Under the pieces are notes generated by a model. That model saw nothing but the letters and a program-made list of their open reading frames with translations. It ran no database searches and was not told the DNA's origin. A stretch of DNA of 64,000 nt from NCBI GenBank assembly GCA_932521035.1, contig OW051493.1, positions 2,914,001 through 2,978,000 of the forward strand, written 5' to 3'. This DNA is from Oscheius dolichura. Taxonomy: Eukaryota; Nematoda; Chromadorea; Rhabditida; Rhabditidae. The position numbers and the translations under genes are program-made. Shown here one piece after another: positions 1-13,100 of the stretch (positions are counted from its first letter, which is position 1; every line of letters starts with the position of its first letter).

Positions 1-930
1 GTCTACCGTAATCTAAAAGCCCAAAAATCTTTCTCCCGTAACCTAGTCTTAGTTTCGATTCTTCTGGACTGTCTAGTGTCCTCTCGCCGGTGTCTTCCCC
101 GCTTCTGTCTCCCCCTACTTATTCTGAGTCGCCGGCCGTCTGCCCGTTTCTACGGCCACACAGTCGGCGAGCAGACCGTGATTAGTCAAAGATTTCTACT
201 TACTTGTATTCCCTCCGCTGTTATCTCCATTCTGTTTCCTGTAAATATCCGTATTCTTAATATTGTCTACTTTGTATTCCACGTGTTGTCGCCTGATCCT
301 CCCTTCGTCCTTATACTTCATTGTGTCCCAACCTCATCCGTGCTCTTAGGCCTTGCGTGTACGTTGATTCCTACTTATTTTGCTGATTTTAAATGAATCG
401 TATTTTTAGTTCCTCGGTATACTGTAGCTGGGGTTGAGTCACACAACCTCCGGGAATTCAAACATCTCCCCGTTGGCAATCAAATAGCGGTCATTGGGTC
501 GATTTCTTAGCTCATTTGACAGTGGCGCGGCCGTCTTTTTTCTGCTTCCGCTACCGTAACCCGGCGGTCATTTAAATCAACTCATCTGGAAGATCAAACA
601 CGCGTGCCTTCAGGCGGTAATTTGAATTCCCACCTGGATAACTGGTCTCCTTTTCCCCGACGGTCAGTTCTTCTGGTTTAAACAGCGGGAGTGTCAAAAG
701 CCGTCTCTCTACCCCCATAAAACTGTAATGTGAGGAGGAGGCGAGGGTCAGAGCGAGTCAATTACGCAGAAAGACAGTTAACTACGACTGTAAACCCGGC
801 GGTCCGTCTATGGTCGTTACGCAACAGCTCATTATGGACCAAGCCAAGCAGCCAACGCCTTGTCAGATGCCTGGCAAGCAGATAAGGGGCCAGTTCTTCT
901 CTTTCGGAAGAGTGAGTAATAGAGACCATA
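1..930. other. Left flank without recognisable gene
   Basis: No open frame in this stretch has a recognisable domain or a convincing exon chain on either strand. The longest frame, at 76-396 on plus, has no protein-like composition. The right end carries the AATAAA signal of the neighbouring minus-strand gene (complement of 940-945). It may be 3' flank plus intergenic DNA, or exons of a gene lying mostly outside the window. Confidence 0.4.
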
Positions 931-963
931 GACGGGTACTTTATTATTTTCTAGATTTCCAGA

Positions 964-2596
964 CTACGATTTCTGTGTCGGGTCCGTCTTGCCAGCCGTG
1001 GCCGCCAGCTTGTCGTCTCCCTTCGAGGAGGACTGTGTCTTCTCGTCCGCCACGGTCGTCCCCGTCTGTGTCCTGCTCATCTCCGACGTCTTCTTCGATT
1101 TCCTCGCCTTCTTCGACTTCTCTGTCTTCTTCGATCCTCTCGCCCGATTGTCCCCGTCTGAATTCTGCTCCGAGTCGTTTCGCTTCGTCTTCTCCTCGCG
1201 CAGCTTCCTCGCCTCCTTGTCCTTCGCGACTCGCAGTCGCTTCTCCGATTTCGTCTCCCCCTTCTTCCTGGAGATGGTTGTTGTCATAATAACAGAGTAT
1301 CGAACCTTTTAGGTTGGTCAACTTTATCAATAAATGGACAGAGAGGGCCCTGTGTCTTCGTGTCCCAAGTGCACCAGCCGGGAGCCTTCTTGTACAATCC
1401 AATCTTACCTGAAATTCTGAGTTATACAGAGAAATGGACAGGGTGTCTGGGCTTCCCGCTTCAACTTGTTCAGCTGCTTCTCTTTTCTCTTCTCCACACT
1501 CAAACGCTGTCATCCCTCATCCTCCCCGAGTCGTGGGCCTCTGCCATCCTCTTCCTCTCCTCCATCTCAACGGTGGCCCGTCCTCCCCTCAATTTCCCCT
1601 AATAAAATAATAAAATCTGACCGTCGCTCTCTTGTGGCGCCTCGGCCGTGAACTCCAGGCAGACTCGCAACTTCTCGTAGCCCATTTCCGAGTGGAAGTA
1701 GGTGGCCGGCGGGATGCTGAAGCTGTGTGCCGGAGCCAGCAAAACAAAGAGGCGATCCTTCTTCGGTCTGAACATTTTCATTTCTTCTATTTTCAACCAA
1801 AAAACAAACATATTGTAGTAGGGATTGGCGTGTTCCCGGTTGATGCAGCCGTAGGGGCGACGCGAGACTTCGACCGTCGTGGAATTGGGCATTTGGATAT
1901 GGTTACACTGGCGCATGCTCCTGCCGGGAATAATACCATACTTCTTATCGACAAAATAGATAAAATTATCGGTTGTCATAATTTTAAAAGCCACGGGGAA
2001 TTCGCCATGATTGACCATTGTGAAGCCGTGAGTCACCGGCGGCCGCTGCTCCTGAACAAAATGGTTGGCTCTCTAGAGAAAAAGAGGGTGCCCAATTGGT
2101 CGACTGGCATTTCCATCTCTAGACACTCGTCCCGCCAGACAGCGCAGTGGTGCCCTGTTCTACAGATCAAGGGCTATTTGGTGATGTGCTCGCAACCTTG
2201 ATTTTCTTGTAGAAGACGGTCTACCCCATGTTTTTCTCTCAGTTTTTTACCATTCGAACGACAACACCAGACAGTTCGATAAAATCGCGAGTTTGAACAT
2301 ATTACAAGGTAGTCTGTGGTCTGATGTATTGTTTGCTCTTGAACATTTAATTTCAAACGAGCCACAGTCTCAAACCCCCGTCGCTCTATTCATAGTGATC
2401 CCCCGGAGGAGTCACCTTGTGTCCGAATTTGAGGCGGTTGGCATTGATGGAGACCAGAATGGGCGGCTCAATCAGCTCCACGTCGGGGTTGTGATTCGTC
2501 CAAATGTACTGGCCATTTGTCGAATACGAATAATATGGGTCTATTTTCTAAACTTTTCCATTTATGGAAGTCCCTGTATCCGGCAACCTTCGGCAT
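964..2596 (-). CDS. MSP-domain protein with lysine-rich tail
   Basis: MSP domains are immunoglobulin-like folds of nematode sperm cytoskeletal proteins and VAP-type adaptors. A large exon (about 1620-2060) reads NHGEFPVAFKIMTTDN, KKYGIIP and then KDRLFVLLAPA, which follow the MSP strand order (N-x-VAFK-TT, a G-x-(I/L)-x-P turn, and the K-D-x-(F/L)-x-V segment). An upstream exon (about 2413-2552) adds a segment containing INANRLKFGHK, typical of the first MSP strand. Two small exons join the domain to a final exon encoding about 100 residues dominated by K, E, S and T. The initiator ATG (2594-2596) follows a CTTCCAG acceptor. AATAAA lies about 18 bases after the stop. The joining of the middle exons is uncertain, and one intron may be only about 25 bp. 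Membership of the MSP superfamily is fairly sure; a sperm role is inference. Confidence 0.75.
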
Positions 2597-3100
2597 GACG
2601 GCTGACCAATTTTCTGGAAGCGAGAGACGAAATGGACTGAAAATGGCCACGGAATAGACGAATCCCCCTTTTGCCCGGTCTAATCCCCTGTCGGCTGTCT
2701 AACTGTGGTGTCAAGTTTTTGTTTTTCTCTTCTTTTTTTAGGCGAGACGTTCAAGACGAGGCCATCAACCAGGAACATCTCCCGTCTCGGCCGTCTGGCC
2801 CCATCCGTTCCCCATTCTCTCCAGATGAGATCTATCTCCCCTTTCCACATTCATTTTGTTGATCATCCGATACAAAACCGCGATAATCGGACTGAGAAAT
2901 GCGCGAGAGACGGGCCAGGTCAGTGGCTTGTCACTTCACGGACAAACCTTTACCCAATACGACGATCCTATCGGCCGTGTTCGTCACGATTTTTATACTG
3001 ATAACAACAATTAGCATAGACAAAATAGCGTTCAGCTGCCAATTTGGTTGGAGGACAGGCGACAGGTGGGGTCAGGGGGAGGGGTGCGGGGAGGAATGGA

Positions 3101-3686
3101 TTAATGGGGACGGAAGTCTGGATTGCAAGCAGGGGTTTGGTAAGGGGAGGGAGGAGATGGGCCCTGGTAAAAGAGAGGGGTAGGAGGACAGCTAAAACTT
3201 TGGGGAGGATGGCCATACGGGACTGGTTGATATGGTGGAAGAGGAGGAGGATGATAGGCAGGGAGACCGCTCTGTGGTGGAAAGAAGGACGGATTCACTG
3301 CCGGCTGAATAAATCCTATGGGATTTGGGGGAGGGAAGTTTGGATTGTGGGGAGCCTGGCAAAAGGCAGTTTGAGCCGGGGAAGGAGGAACTGGCTGATA
3401 CGAATTAATATCATAATATACTGGACCTGAATTCTAATCTCATCACTCTTCGCCAATATTAATACCTGTAGAAACGTCGCATTGCCATTCTTTCGGATAT
3501 TCTGGATCAAATTTCACGGGGTTCACTTTGGGCTTCGGTTTTGGTGGGCAAGTTGAAGATCTATAAATACCTCCCTGAAAAAAGCCTAGAGTTTCTAGAA
3601 CGAATTAAAACATTATAATGAGCAATAACAATAAAACAACGAACCCCTCCTCCCATACGAGCACCCGGCCCACAAACGCCAATCAT
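3101..3686 (-). CDS. Small proline-rich protein
   Basis: Three exons are readable. A first exon begins MIGVCGPGARMGGG, a second runs through PKPKPKVNPVKFDPEYPKEW, and a third is rich in P, Y, F and Q, ending ACNPDFRPH-stop. The last intron is 39 bp with GT-AG borders. The ATG sits one base after an ATTTTCAG acceptor, as in a trans-spliced gene. No conserved domain is visible; repeated PP, PY and FPPP tracts could bind WW or SH3 domains, which is inference. It lies between the CDC73-like gene upstream (332 bp gap) and the MSP gene downstream (504 bp gap), all on the same strand. Confidence 0.65.
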
Positions 3687-4017
3687 TCTGAAAATTACGA
3701 ATAACTATTGACTTCTATCGAAAAAAAGTGAAAATAATTGGTGTAGCAGTGCAGAAATGGAGCGTTTCTATGGATACAGGCTATCTCTGCGATAAATTGA
3801 ACACGGGCATGTAAAGCCTCAGCTGACAAGACGAAATAGACACAAATGACGTTAACCGTCAATATAGCAGCTGCGCGTAGTAGCTAGCGTAGTATTATCG
3901 AGCGGAAGAGCTCATCTGTAGTAACATAAGAGAGAAAAAATACATTTACTGCGTAAACACGAATAATCAATTGACTTTCAATGTGTATAATATCCATACT
4001 GTGAAATAGCTTGTGAT

Positions 4018-6021
4018 TTAACCACGAAGATGGCGTTTATGTTTCACAAGGTACCGGTCTACAATGTCCCATATCTTGGCTAAACGAGCCTTATCGAGAT
4101 GTCGCTTACTACGGGAGATAGGAATAGCAGTCACGTTCCACTTTCCTACATTTTTGTCCATCTATAAAAATGGGGTTTGCAACTACAAATTCAACTAACC
4201 TCTAAATCTTCATAATAAAGGTGAAAAGCTGGAACTTGTGAAAAAATCTCCACAGGGTTTCCATTCCATTTCCAACCTTTAAATTGCCATGTAGGACCCT
4301 GAACATAGTCAACAAAAGGATTACAAAAATAGTAACCATTACGAAAACAGCAACTACTCTATCCCACTCTTCTGAAGAAAGGATTGTTGCGTTTTCTACT
4401 ATTTTATAAGGAACTGCAGTAAGAAATTAAATATTGTACACATATGCACACCTATCATTCCGCCTTTTCTTCTGTGAATTTGAATTTCAGCCGATTCTTT
4501 TCTCCCTACATCTTTTTTCGCTTCAGGAGAGCAATACGTCATATCCTACAAAAATAATTGAACGTAGCAAATGCCATACTTGTAATATATCCTTCACGTT
4601 ATATTTATTAATTAGTGTTCCTGTCATTCCACCACTCGGTGGTACAATTACAATAGGTGTTTTATTAGTTCTTTTTCGAGGAAGGGGTGGGCCAGGAGGT
4701 GCCATCATTTGCATGACTGAAAAAATCGAATACAAAAACCGAAAGTATTACCTTTTCTAATTGTTTTTTGTTTTCCTATAGACAGGATATTTTGTCCAAT
4801 AAAGCTAACCCCGTCAGAAAAATTCAGCGATTCATCCTACACTTTTTATAATAAAAATAATTCATTCTTACTTTTACTATTAAAACAGGCTTTTGGTCGT
4901 AACGGTCATAACGTTGTACCCCAGGTGCAAACGCTGGTTCGGCAATCGTACGTGCCGGTATATAACCAGATTTCTTTAGTACAAGGTGATTTCTTTCAGA
5001 AATCTAAAGAAATGATTCACATGATTATAAGAAACTCAAACTTACTCTTACGTTTTCAATAATATCAAGAACCTTGCTAAAATCAACAAGGTGTGCTTCC
5101 ATACAATTATCACGTGTAGTATAAACTTTCAAACTGCGTGATGGATTGTAGTTTTTAGTACCTTCTGCTTCGTAATTGAAGAGTTCATCCACATCAATTC
5201 TACAAAATTGGAAAGAGAACCCATTTTTACTTACACATCGCGAACTGGTGCAATTCGTTTTTTCTGATTGAGAATTTTTTTCCTTTTTATTTCGGCAATT
5301 CTGTAATTATAAATGAGCATCTTTTGGCCATACATACTTGTCAATTGTAAGGTCATTATTGAGTTGACGAAGTGGCACATTCTCCTTTCCCTCTGAGAGA
5401 TCGGTTTTGATACGAAGAGTAACCTCTTTTTCTCTATAACAAATAAAGTCTAGTTGTATGAAAATAGGGGCATACTGCCTAGGTTCTAGTTTGATTTTTT
5501 TCGCAGCTGGCTCTCCTACTGTGCGAATACGTTCAAATGTGATTGGAATAGCGGGAGGAAGATTGTGATCATAATTCACGGGTAACTCTGCTTTAATTCC
5601 AGACAAATATTCTATAATTTCACGTCTAAATAAATTATAAGAAAAGCTTGCATATAAGAACCAACTTATCGGCCTTAGTAATAGCTTTGATATGTGCAAT
5701 AGCTGCATTTTTTACATATTTTGAATGTTTTTCGTCTTTATTAGCCAATAGGTATAGAATACTTTCTAAGGTATAATATTCATCAGCTTTATTGTATATC
5801 TGATGGAGATATGAATAAATAAGATGATAACTTACTCTGAAAGGCGTAACAGTGTCTTTTGGAAACGCATAGCCAGAGAGGATATAGCATAGTTTATCTT
5901 GCTGAAAAATGCAGAATGTAATAGGAGCACATTGTTAAAATCTTACACATGTATTTTCTTTAAGCTGAACTTTGTTTGCACAGTAATCTTTTATAAGTTC
6001 CACCAGATTTGCTTGGGACAT
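4018..6021 (-). CDS. CDC73/parafibromin-like protein, copy A
   Basis: CDC73 (parafibromin) is a Paf1-complex subunit that works with RNA polymerase II in elongation and histone modification. The start reads [14 protein letters not shown], followed by [17 protein letters not shown], which matches the parafibromin N-terminal segment YYTLDSILFLLNN. The middle exon has [14 protein letters not shown] (parafibromin DLLGYLNGE), then [12 protein letters not shown] (family RTPIIIIP). The C-terminal Ras-like CDC73 domain has [19 protein letters not shown] and [19 protein letters not shown], ending KHKRHLRG. The gene is cut by about ten short introns. The ATG lies two bases after a TTTCAG acceptor. It sits 513 bp downstream of copy B on the same strand. 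It is more A+T-rich and more diverged than copy B, with the conserved alanine-rich and acidic middle shortened. All landmark motifs are open, so it does not look like a pseudogene. Confidence 0.85.
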
Positions 6022-6534
6022 TGCTGAAATTCTACCATGAATAAATAAATAAGAACGCAAGTTGATGAGAAAAGAGAGAAGAACTGACAACAAACTGGAA
6101 GCACGCTTAGCACCTCCTGCGCTGTTTTTTTCTTCATTTATTGAATGATTCACATTCACATACCTTGATCCACAACAAGGCTTGTGTGCAATCTTACAAA
6201 ATTATATTACAATGAAAGAAAAGGACAACCAGAATGAAAGGTGCCAGTTGCAAAGCGCTCGTTTTCGTTCGTTTTGTTGCCGCTAACACAGTGAGTTTGA
6301 ATTCTAAGTAGTTCTGTCGCCTCATTCCCCCCGTACTCTCCTTCTCGTCAACATTGTCATTTATAAACTTTATGTATCGCAAAACTATGTACAGTTGACG
6401 ATTCGCATAATGTTATTTCTACAATAAGTTGCAGATAACAGAGATCACATACAAAAACAAGAAACTTACAAAACCAAATGAAAGTAAACGAAATATTTAA
6501 AAAAATATTATCAACCACCGAGTAAAGTATTCGT

Positions 6535-8742
6535 TTAGTAGCGGAGATGACTCTTGTGCTTCACCATATGTCGGTCTAGTGTATCCCAAAACTTGGCTAG
6601 ACGAGCCTTATCCAAATGGCGCTTGTCCTTGGAGATTGGGATGAATGTCACACTCCATTGTGCTACATTTTTATCTATCTAAATTTTATTCTTTATAAGA
6701 TTTAGAGATAAAACCATACCTTCATATCGTCATAGTGGAGATGGAAGGCAGGAACATGGCAGAAAATCTCAACTGGGTTTCCACCCCATTTCCAGCCTTT
6801 GAACTGCCAGGTAGGTCCCTGTATTTTTATGTTTAGTTCAGATAAATTTTATTTCGATGCCCCGTAGAGAAACTATTTTCTTATTCCATGTTATTGATGG
6901 TTATTTTTTGTCTTGTTGGAATATTCTCCACTCACCATGACAAATACAGCCACAACTCTCTCCCATTCCTCATCAGTCAGCCGTGTTGGATTTTCAATAA
7001 CTCTATACGGAACTGAAGAGGAATTCGTTTTTTGAGAGACTACTTTTCCCTACCGGTGACTTCTCCTCTCTTCCTGTGCAGCTGCACTTCGGAGTCTCGT
7101 TTCGTTCCGCTTGCTTTCTTCTCATCCGGTGTTTTATACGTCATATCCTATAATTTCTTCTTTTTTGTTTAGAATATTCATCACTACCTGTAAAATATCC
7201 CTGACATTGTACATATTGATAAGAGTGCCAGCCATTCCGCCTGGGATGATGATAATAGGAGTTCTGTTGGTTCTCTTTCGAGGAATGGGTGGTTCCGCTT
7301 TGGCCGCGGGGGCAGCCGCTGGCTTCGCTGCTAAATGGATGTTTTTTTCACTAAATAAAACGAAAAATACCTGGTACAGTATCCGGAACATCCGTTGGGA
7401 TAGGCAGGACCGGAGGAGGTTTATTCAAGCTGAAGTTCTGTCCGACGAAGGAAATCTCAGTATCGATGTTGAAGTCTGAGTTCATCTCCTAAAAACAACG
7501 ATTCTAGAAGAAAAATAAGGGAGGAACCGACCTTTGTGAAGATTTCCTGGTCGTATCGAGAGTATCCAGGCTGTTGGCGAGGCTTCTGCAAAAGTTTGGG
7601 AGGCGGGGCATTGGCCGCCGCGCTCTTCTGCTGGGCTTCGGACTCCTCTCGGCTCTTCAGGGTCCTGATCATCTCGGCCACATTGGCGAAGTCCTTCGTC
7701 AGGCTGTCCATACAATTTAGCCGCGTCTTCCACACCCTCTCCCGGTCCCATTTCGCCTCCCTGGTCGATGGAACACCAGCCATGACTCCGAGCTCATCCA
7801 CCCTGAATGCCCCCTGTCAATTAAAATGGAGAAGTGCCTCACGGATCAGTAAAAGCGGCAATGTTCTTCTTCTGGTTCATCTGTTTCTTTTTCTTCAAGA
7901 GGGCGATCCGATCCGCGGTGAGGTTATCATTCAACGAGCGGAGTTGGCTCGTCTCCGGCTGGTCTTCTGGCTTCTTATTCAGGAGAGACTCCAATCGCTG
8001 ACTAAATATCTCCCCCCTCCAAAAGAATATTCAAAGAAGCCTACGATTTCTCAGCAGGAGCTTCAACCTTCGCTCTCTTTCTCTCCGGCTCCCCGGCTTC
8101 ATCCCGGAGACGAGAGACAGGGATCGGGGCGGCTGGAGGAAAGGACGAGTCCAGGAGCGCGTCGGGCAAATCCTTCTTGTTGGTCAGGAACTCGATCAGG
8201 GGACGTCTGGAAGGTAGAGGCTGTAACAAAACGAGCAAACCATCTTCAAAAGAGAGTTTATTTGCGAATCATGGAACCGAGCACATGACTCAGAGGGGTG
8301 GCCGCGTTGTTATAGGTCTGCCACCTCGGGAGATGCACAGAATTCGGGCCTAGGAGCCAAAAGGATCGATCTACTCACTTGTGACTCCTGGTGACGGGGA
8401 TGATATGCTTGGCCGCGGTGTCCTTCACGTAATTCGAGTGACTGAGGTCCTTATGTTCCCAGAAATACAACAACGAGTACAGGGTGTGCTTCTTGTCCTT
8501 GTCTGTTTTATTCGCAGAGGCCTAGAAATATTCCCCGTCTTCAAAATTTATGTCAAATTGCTTACCCAGATGGGCATCTCCGTGTTCTTGGGAAAGGCCA
8601 GGTCGTCGAAGGCTATGTATTCTTCATTTTTCTGAAAGAATCGGAGTCAAAGAGGGGAGGACGGGCTTACGTAGGTGATGTACTTCATCCTCCTTCTCCC
8701 GCAGCAATATTCCTTCAACACGGTCAGAACGTCGGTCGCCAT
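6535..8742 (-). CDS. cdc-73: CDC73/parafibromin-like protein, copy B
   Basis: This is the more canonical of two tandem CDC73 genes. It starts [13 protein letters not shown], close to parafibromin MADVLSVLRQYN. It continues with the YTLxS-type segment as [20 protein letters not shown], then an acidic Lys-rich centre ([15 protein letters not shown]), [35 protein letters not shown], and [13 protein letters not shown], which matches AAYNRYDQERF. The [13 protein letters not shown] block and a C-terminal domain with [39 protein letters not shown] and terminal KHKSHLRY follow. The last six residues nearly equal parafibromin KHKSHLRF. It acts in the nucleus in the Paf1 complex. The ATG is four bases after a CTTTTTAG acceptor. 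Introns are short, about 40-110 bp. Confidence 0.92.
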
Positions 8743-10164
8743 TTCTCTAAAAAGATGAGTTTTAGACAGGAAAATGGATAGAAAGGGCAGGGAAAGGGAA
8801 CAATAAATAGGTGGATCAATAGCGGCCATGATTTCGCAATGGAGACGGAGATACGGAGGAAAATGGGGAATTTTAGGAAGGGATAAAATGATATAGTCAT
8901 TTTAGAGATGAAAAGAAGGAAATAGACAGCCCGAAGTGATGGAAAAACGGTATTTTAGCTTTAGAAATAGAGAAGATTTGAAGGGAAAGCGTGACGGTCG
9001 CGGCGTCAAAGCGAAAATAATGGGAAAATAAATACCCTTTGACAAAGAGTCGCTTTTAGTAACTTTTTCTTCTACTGGCTTGGTCCGCTTTGTTTTTTAT
9101 TTGAGGAAAAGACAAATCTCTCCATGAAATCAAGGTCTTCTCGTTCTTTTGTCCGAGAATCCCCCACTGGGCCGGGCCGGGCCGGGAGGACCAGAGGGCC
9201 GTCCTCCCCGCTCTCCCTCTGTTCCTTTCCCTGTCGCTTCATCTTCTCATCCAAACAAAAACATATTCGTGATGATGATTCAGTCCCAATGATACCCCCT
9301 GTCAACATCTCTGCTCCTCCCCCACCTTTCTTCCCCCACATAGCCAAAAAGAAGCGTCTTCCTGTCTCTGATTATGGTTGACTTTATTCTCTCTATTATC
9401 AGTTCCATGAATCAGCTTCCTCCCCTTGTTTTCCCCCTTATCATAGACGAGAAGAGTGTACCTGTTACCATGGTACCACCTCGTTTAGATTACATAAGTT
9501 TGTCCGGCCGTGTGACCGGCTGCTTCATTCGCCGACCTCACTGTCCAAAGTTCGAGACTCAGTTCATCCACCCGGCCGATCGTTCCTCTTTATCCTATTA
9601 CTACCGGGCAATTTGGAGGGGGATTTCACTCTACAGTTTGGGAGGAGAGATCACACTCCAGGCACACCTGCAGTTCACAGAGGAGCGGCCTTTGCCTGTC
9701 TTGACTCTCCCGGCGCCGTGCACAGGTGCCCTTGGCCTGGGTCAGTTCCCAAGTCGCCAACTTCTCAGGACAACAGGGCAAAAACAATTTTATGTCCTTC
9801 CGTTTTGTCTATTTAGTCTATTTATCCCCGAAGATCACCTAGAAGTGACCCAGGATCGCCTCATTGACCAATCCTCCCAAGTTCCTCCACCTGGCGCCTC
9901 CTCCGGCCCTACTGTATGCCCCCTGTCCTAGGTGACTCGGCTGATAGTCCGAGGAGCAGAGTACCACCCCACAAGAGGATCACGTCTTTCTTGTTTTTGT
10001 CGATTTTCTGTCAATTTTCCCCTGTCTCCTGTCTTGCATCTCATTTGGTCGCCCGCGGCCTGCACAAGACGATGGATTTTTCTCTGATCTTTTCCTTCCT
10101 TTCCAATTTTTAAACTCACCTTTTCATGATTAAAGGGCAGTATTTAGAGTAAGATCCGAGTAAG
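8743..10164. other. Intergenic region with possible Cys-rich exons
   Basis: This is the divergent interval between CDC73 copy B (minus) and the helicase gene (plus), so it should hold both promoters. A 185-codon plus frame (9374-9931) has no protein-like features. On minus, about 9635-9809 reads as a cysteine-rich stretch (LPCCPEKLATWELTQ, then CELQVCLECDLSSQT) bounded by plausible AG and GT borders, with a possible upstream exon near 9860-9990. I cannot close a complete gene from these pieces. Confidence 0.3.
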
Positions 10165-13100
10165 ATGGGCAGTAAATCGACGAAACCAGAAGTGAAGAAA
10201 GAAAGTCCGGTGAAGGTAGACCATGCCGTCGATGCAGTCCGGTCTATCCCGAACCAGAATGGGTACTACACCACACGAACAGGTACACTGCTATTGAAGA
10301 TGTCACACAATATATCCCATTTTAGAAACAACGAATAAAATGTTCAATTCATATAAATTAGAAGAACCAGCAGCCGCGGCTTCCGCCCGCAGTAGTGGCT
10401 ACAGTTCGGGGACTTCCGTCGAGTTCATGAGGTATACCGCTAAATTTAATGGCTCGATGAGAAGCACGCGTCAAACTGTAGTTTGTGCTTTACTTGTTGT
10501 CAAAAATAGCTTCTCCTCTGGAACGGTGTCCCTCTGAGGCGATGTGTCGGCCAGACTCATCTCCTCACACGTGACATCCTTCTTTTCTCTTATAATTTGA
10601 TATATTTTGTATTTACAGAACCGCACAGAAGCCATCTGTTACTACCCCGACGAGTCCAGTAACAAAAGTTGTGCCTGACTATTCCCGTCCACCGCCAAAT
10701 ATGACGGCGGGGTCCACCACGGCCGGGACAAGCCAGGCATCCGGGCCTTCGACTTATGGGTTGGTTTTTATTATAATTTTAAAATTTTTTAATTTGAAAA
10801 TAGGCTTTACACTTGGCCCTCTACATTTGAGAAGCCGGTGGAAGTCAAGCCAGCCCCGAAGACACCGCAACCCGCGGTCAAAGTGACCGTAACGGAGACG
10901 GACGAGAGGACGCCAAAGCCTCGGGGAACCACTCCGACCAGTAATTCTGGTTCAGATTTCAGTAAAACCATGTGAGCTTTCCCCTTTTTTCTGTTTATAT
11001 TCTTCTCAATTCCAGGAACAATCTGATCGATTCGTTCTCCAGTCACAAACTTGACGATGTCCCTGGCACGGAGGCCGTCATCGTCGGGCGACTTCGTGAT
11101 GGTTCGCGGATTGTTCAAACCCTCCCGAAGGCCGGGATGTCCGAATGGCTTGTTCTTGACTCAAAATCCAAGAATATTGCCGTCGATGTGTCGTATTTAA
11201 TCCTCCCGGAGATTCAGGCCTTTATCAAGGTTCCGTCCACTTATTTTCGAATAAAAATTGACATCTAGGTCACTAAAATGGGTTTCAATCCACCCGAGCA
11301 GCAGCCGAAGTTCAAGTACCACGTGGACGAGTACTTCCTCCAGGAGATCTACAACGAACCCATTGGGGTGGAGCTGGTGGCTGCTGTCGACGTAGGCCAG
11401 CTGTTCTCTTTTTCCAAAATATAATTTTAGACGGCCCCCGGGGTGGTTACGGTAGTGGGAAACAGTTTTGTCAAGCCGACCATCGTCCCCTGGGAACATC
11501 CGGACAAGGCGGTGAAGGGCGGCGACTTCCTCATAGGGAATGTGCACCGGCTGAAGCCGTTCTTCAGCTCGACCAATCTCCACGGCGTCGTCTGCTATGT
11601 CAAGAACCTCGAAGAGGAGAGGAAATATCTGGAGGCGGTGCAGAAACACAAGAAACTGGCGCAGTTGTGTCCTCCGCCGCGCGACCCGGCGAAGATGTAC
11701 TACATGACGGGAGTGCGGCAGCTATTCAAGCAGGAATACAACAAAATAGCCACTAATTGCCGAAATATGAATGTCGTATCTTTAGAAGACGTGAGAATAC
11801 TGTGATAAGAGGAAAGAAAGGAGAGTTTCAGGCGAATCTGTATATTCGAGACGTTTATATCGCCATAGCCCGACTGGAGAAATTCACTCGGCTAAAGTCT
11901 ATTGAGGAGCATACTCTTCTCGTAAGTATCCGTTATCTAGATAGGGTAATTTGCATTTAAATGGCTCTCATTCAGCCGGGAGGATACAAAACACGGGTGC
12001 CCTGCTACACGGACCACTTTTGAGGGAATCCTGGGTTGACCGTAACACCCTCCCTTTTATTCGAGGTGCTTGAGATTTTCAGCTGTTTAAACCGCTTCCG
12101 CTGACCTTAAAATTATCAAGAACAATTTCAGGTAGAAGGCGAAACAACAGTCGATCGTTCCGGCGCTCATGAGCGCCTCGCCTTGACGGTTCGTCTGTCG
12201 TCGGACGATGTCCAACGTGTAATAACGTCGGTTCTCCTCCTTCCTCTATTCATCCTTTTCTTCAGTGATAAGTCTCAAGACACGTGGCGGATTGGGACGG
12301 ACCTCTCCATCCGTCATCCCGAACTTGAACGTCATATAGTCAAGAATGATACCGCCGATCAGAAATCTTACGAGGGCGGGATGACGATCGAGAAGATTGC
12401 ACACGACAAGGCGACGAATGGGTGTACCGTTCGTTTCCGTCCACATCCTCGGTCGTTTGATCTATTCGATGTGGTGGCCAAGACACATACCGATCTCAAG
12501 GGGACGTTTACCATCGGGCCCAGCGATGATTACATCGAAACCATTGTCGAGTTAGTTTACTTTTTGAAACTTCAAGTTTTCTTCTTCCAGAACCCTGCAA
12601 TCGCATTATTTCGCTGACTTTGTTAACAATCGACGAGAGCTTTTTGACAGCTGGAGAGGAGTCAAGAAGAACGAGAAGACTGTCATCACCAATTTGAATG
12701 CACCCTTCGATATAAATGGTAGGTGGAACGAACAAGAGTAATACAGGGCCGGAAGAGTCTTGACATCTCGCCCTCTGAATTTTCAAAAAAAATCGGCTCG
12801 GGGCCTTGCCGGCCTCTTTCAACTTTCGGGCCCTTCTTATCCTCCTTCTTCAGGTGATCAATTGGACGACAGCCAGCAAGTAGCCTTACGCACGGCCATA
12901 GGTAACCCGGGCTTCACTTGTATTGAGGCGCCGCCCGGCTCGGGGAAGACCTTTCTCATCGCTGCTATGGTCGCCGCCAAGTGAGTTCTCCCTTTATCCC
13001 GGTGGTAGCGAGGGCCATCTTCCAGGTATCAGCACAATACTCCGGGGGTCATTTGCATCTCGGCCACTACAAATAACGCCATTTCGAATGCCATTGACAA

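Noticed and set aside
944-1513. 189-codon minus frame overlapping the MSP gene end
   Set aside because: It is a shadow of the lysine-rich final exon read in another frame across an intron; the K/E-rich frame joins the upstream exons in phase.
1778-1802. Possible 23-bp intron in the MSP exon
   Set aside because: It has GT-AG ends, but removing it breaks the frame before KDRLFVLLAPA, which is a conserved MSP strand. Reading through is correct.
5935-6159. N-terminal extension of CDC73 copy A upstream of MSQANLV
   Set aside because: The upstream open frame crosses the TTTCAG acceptor two bases before the ATG, and CDC73 proteins start at this point.
9374-9931. 185-codon plus frame
   Set aside because: No recognisable features, and the opposite strand in part of it looks more protein-like (Cys-rich). 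Neither is strong enough for a gene.
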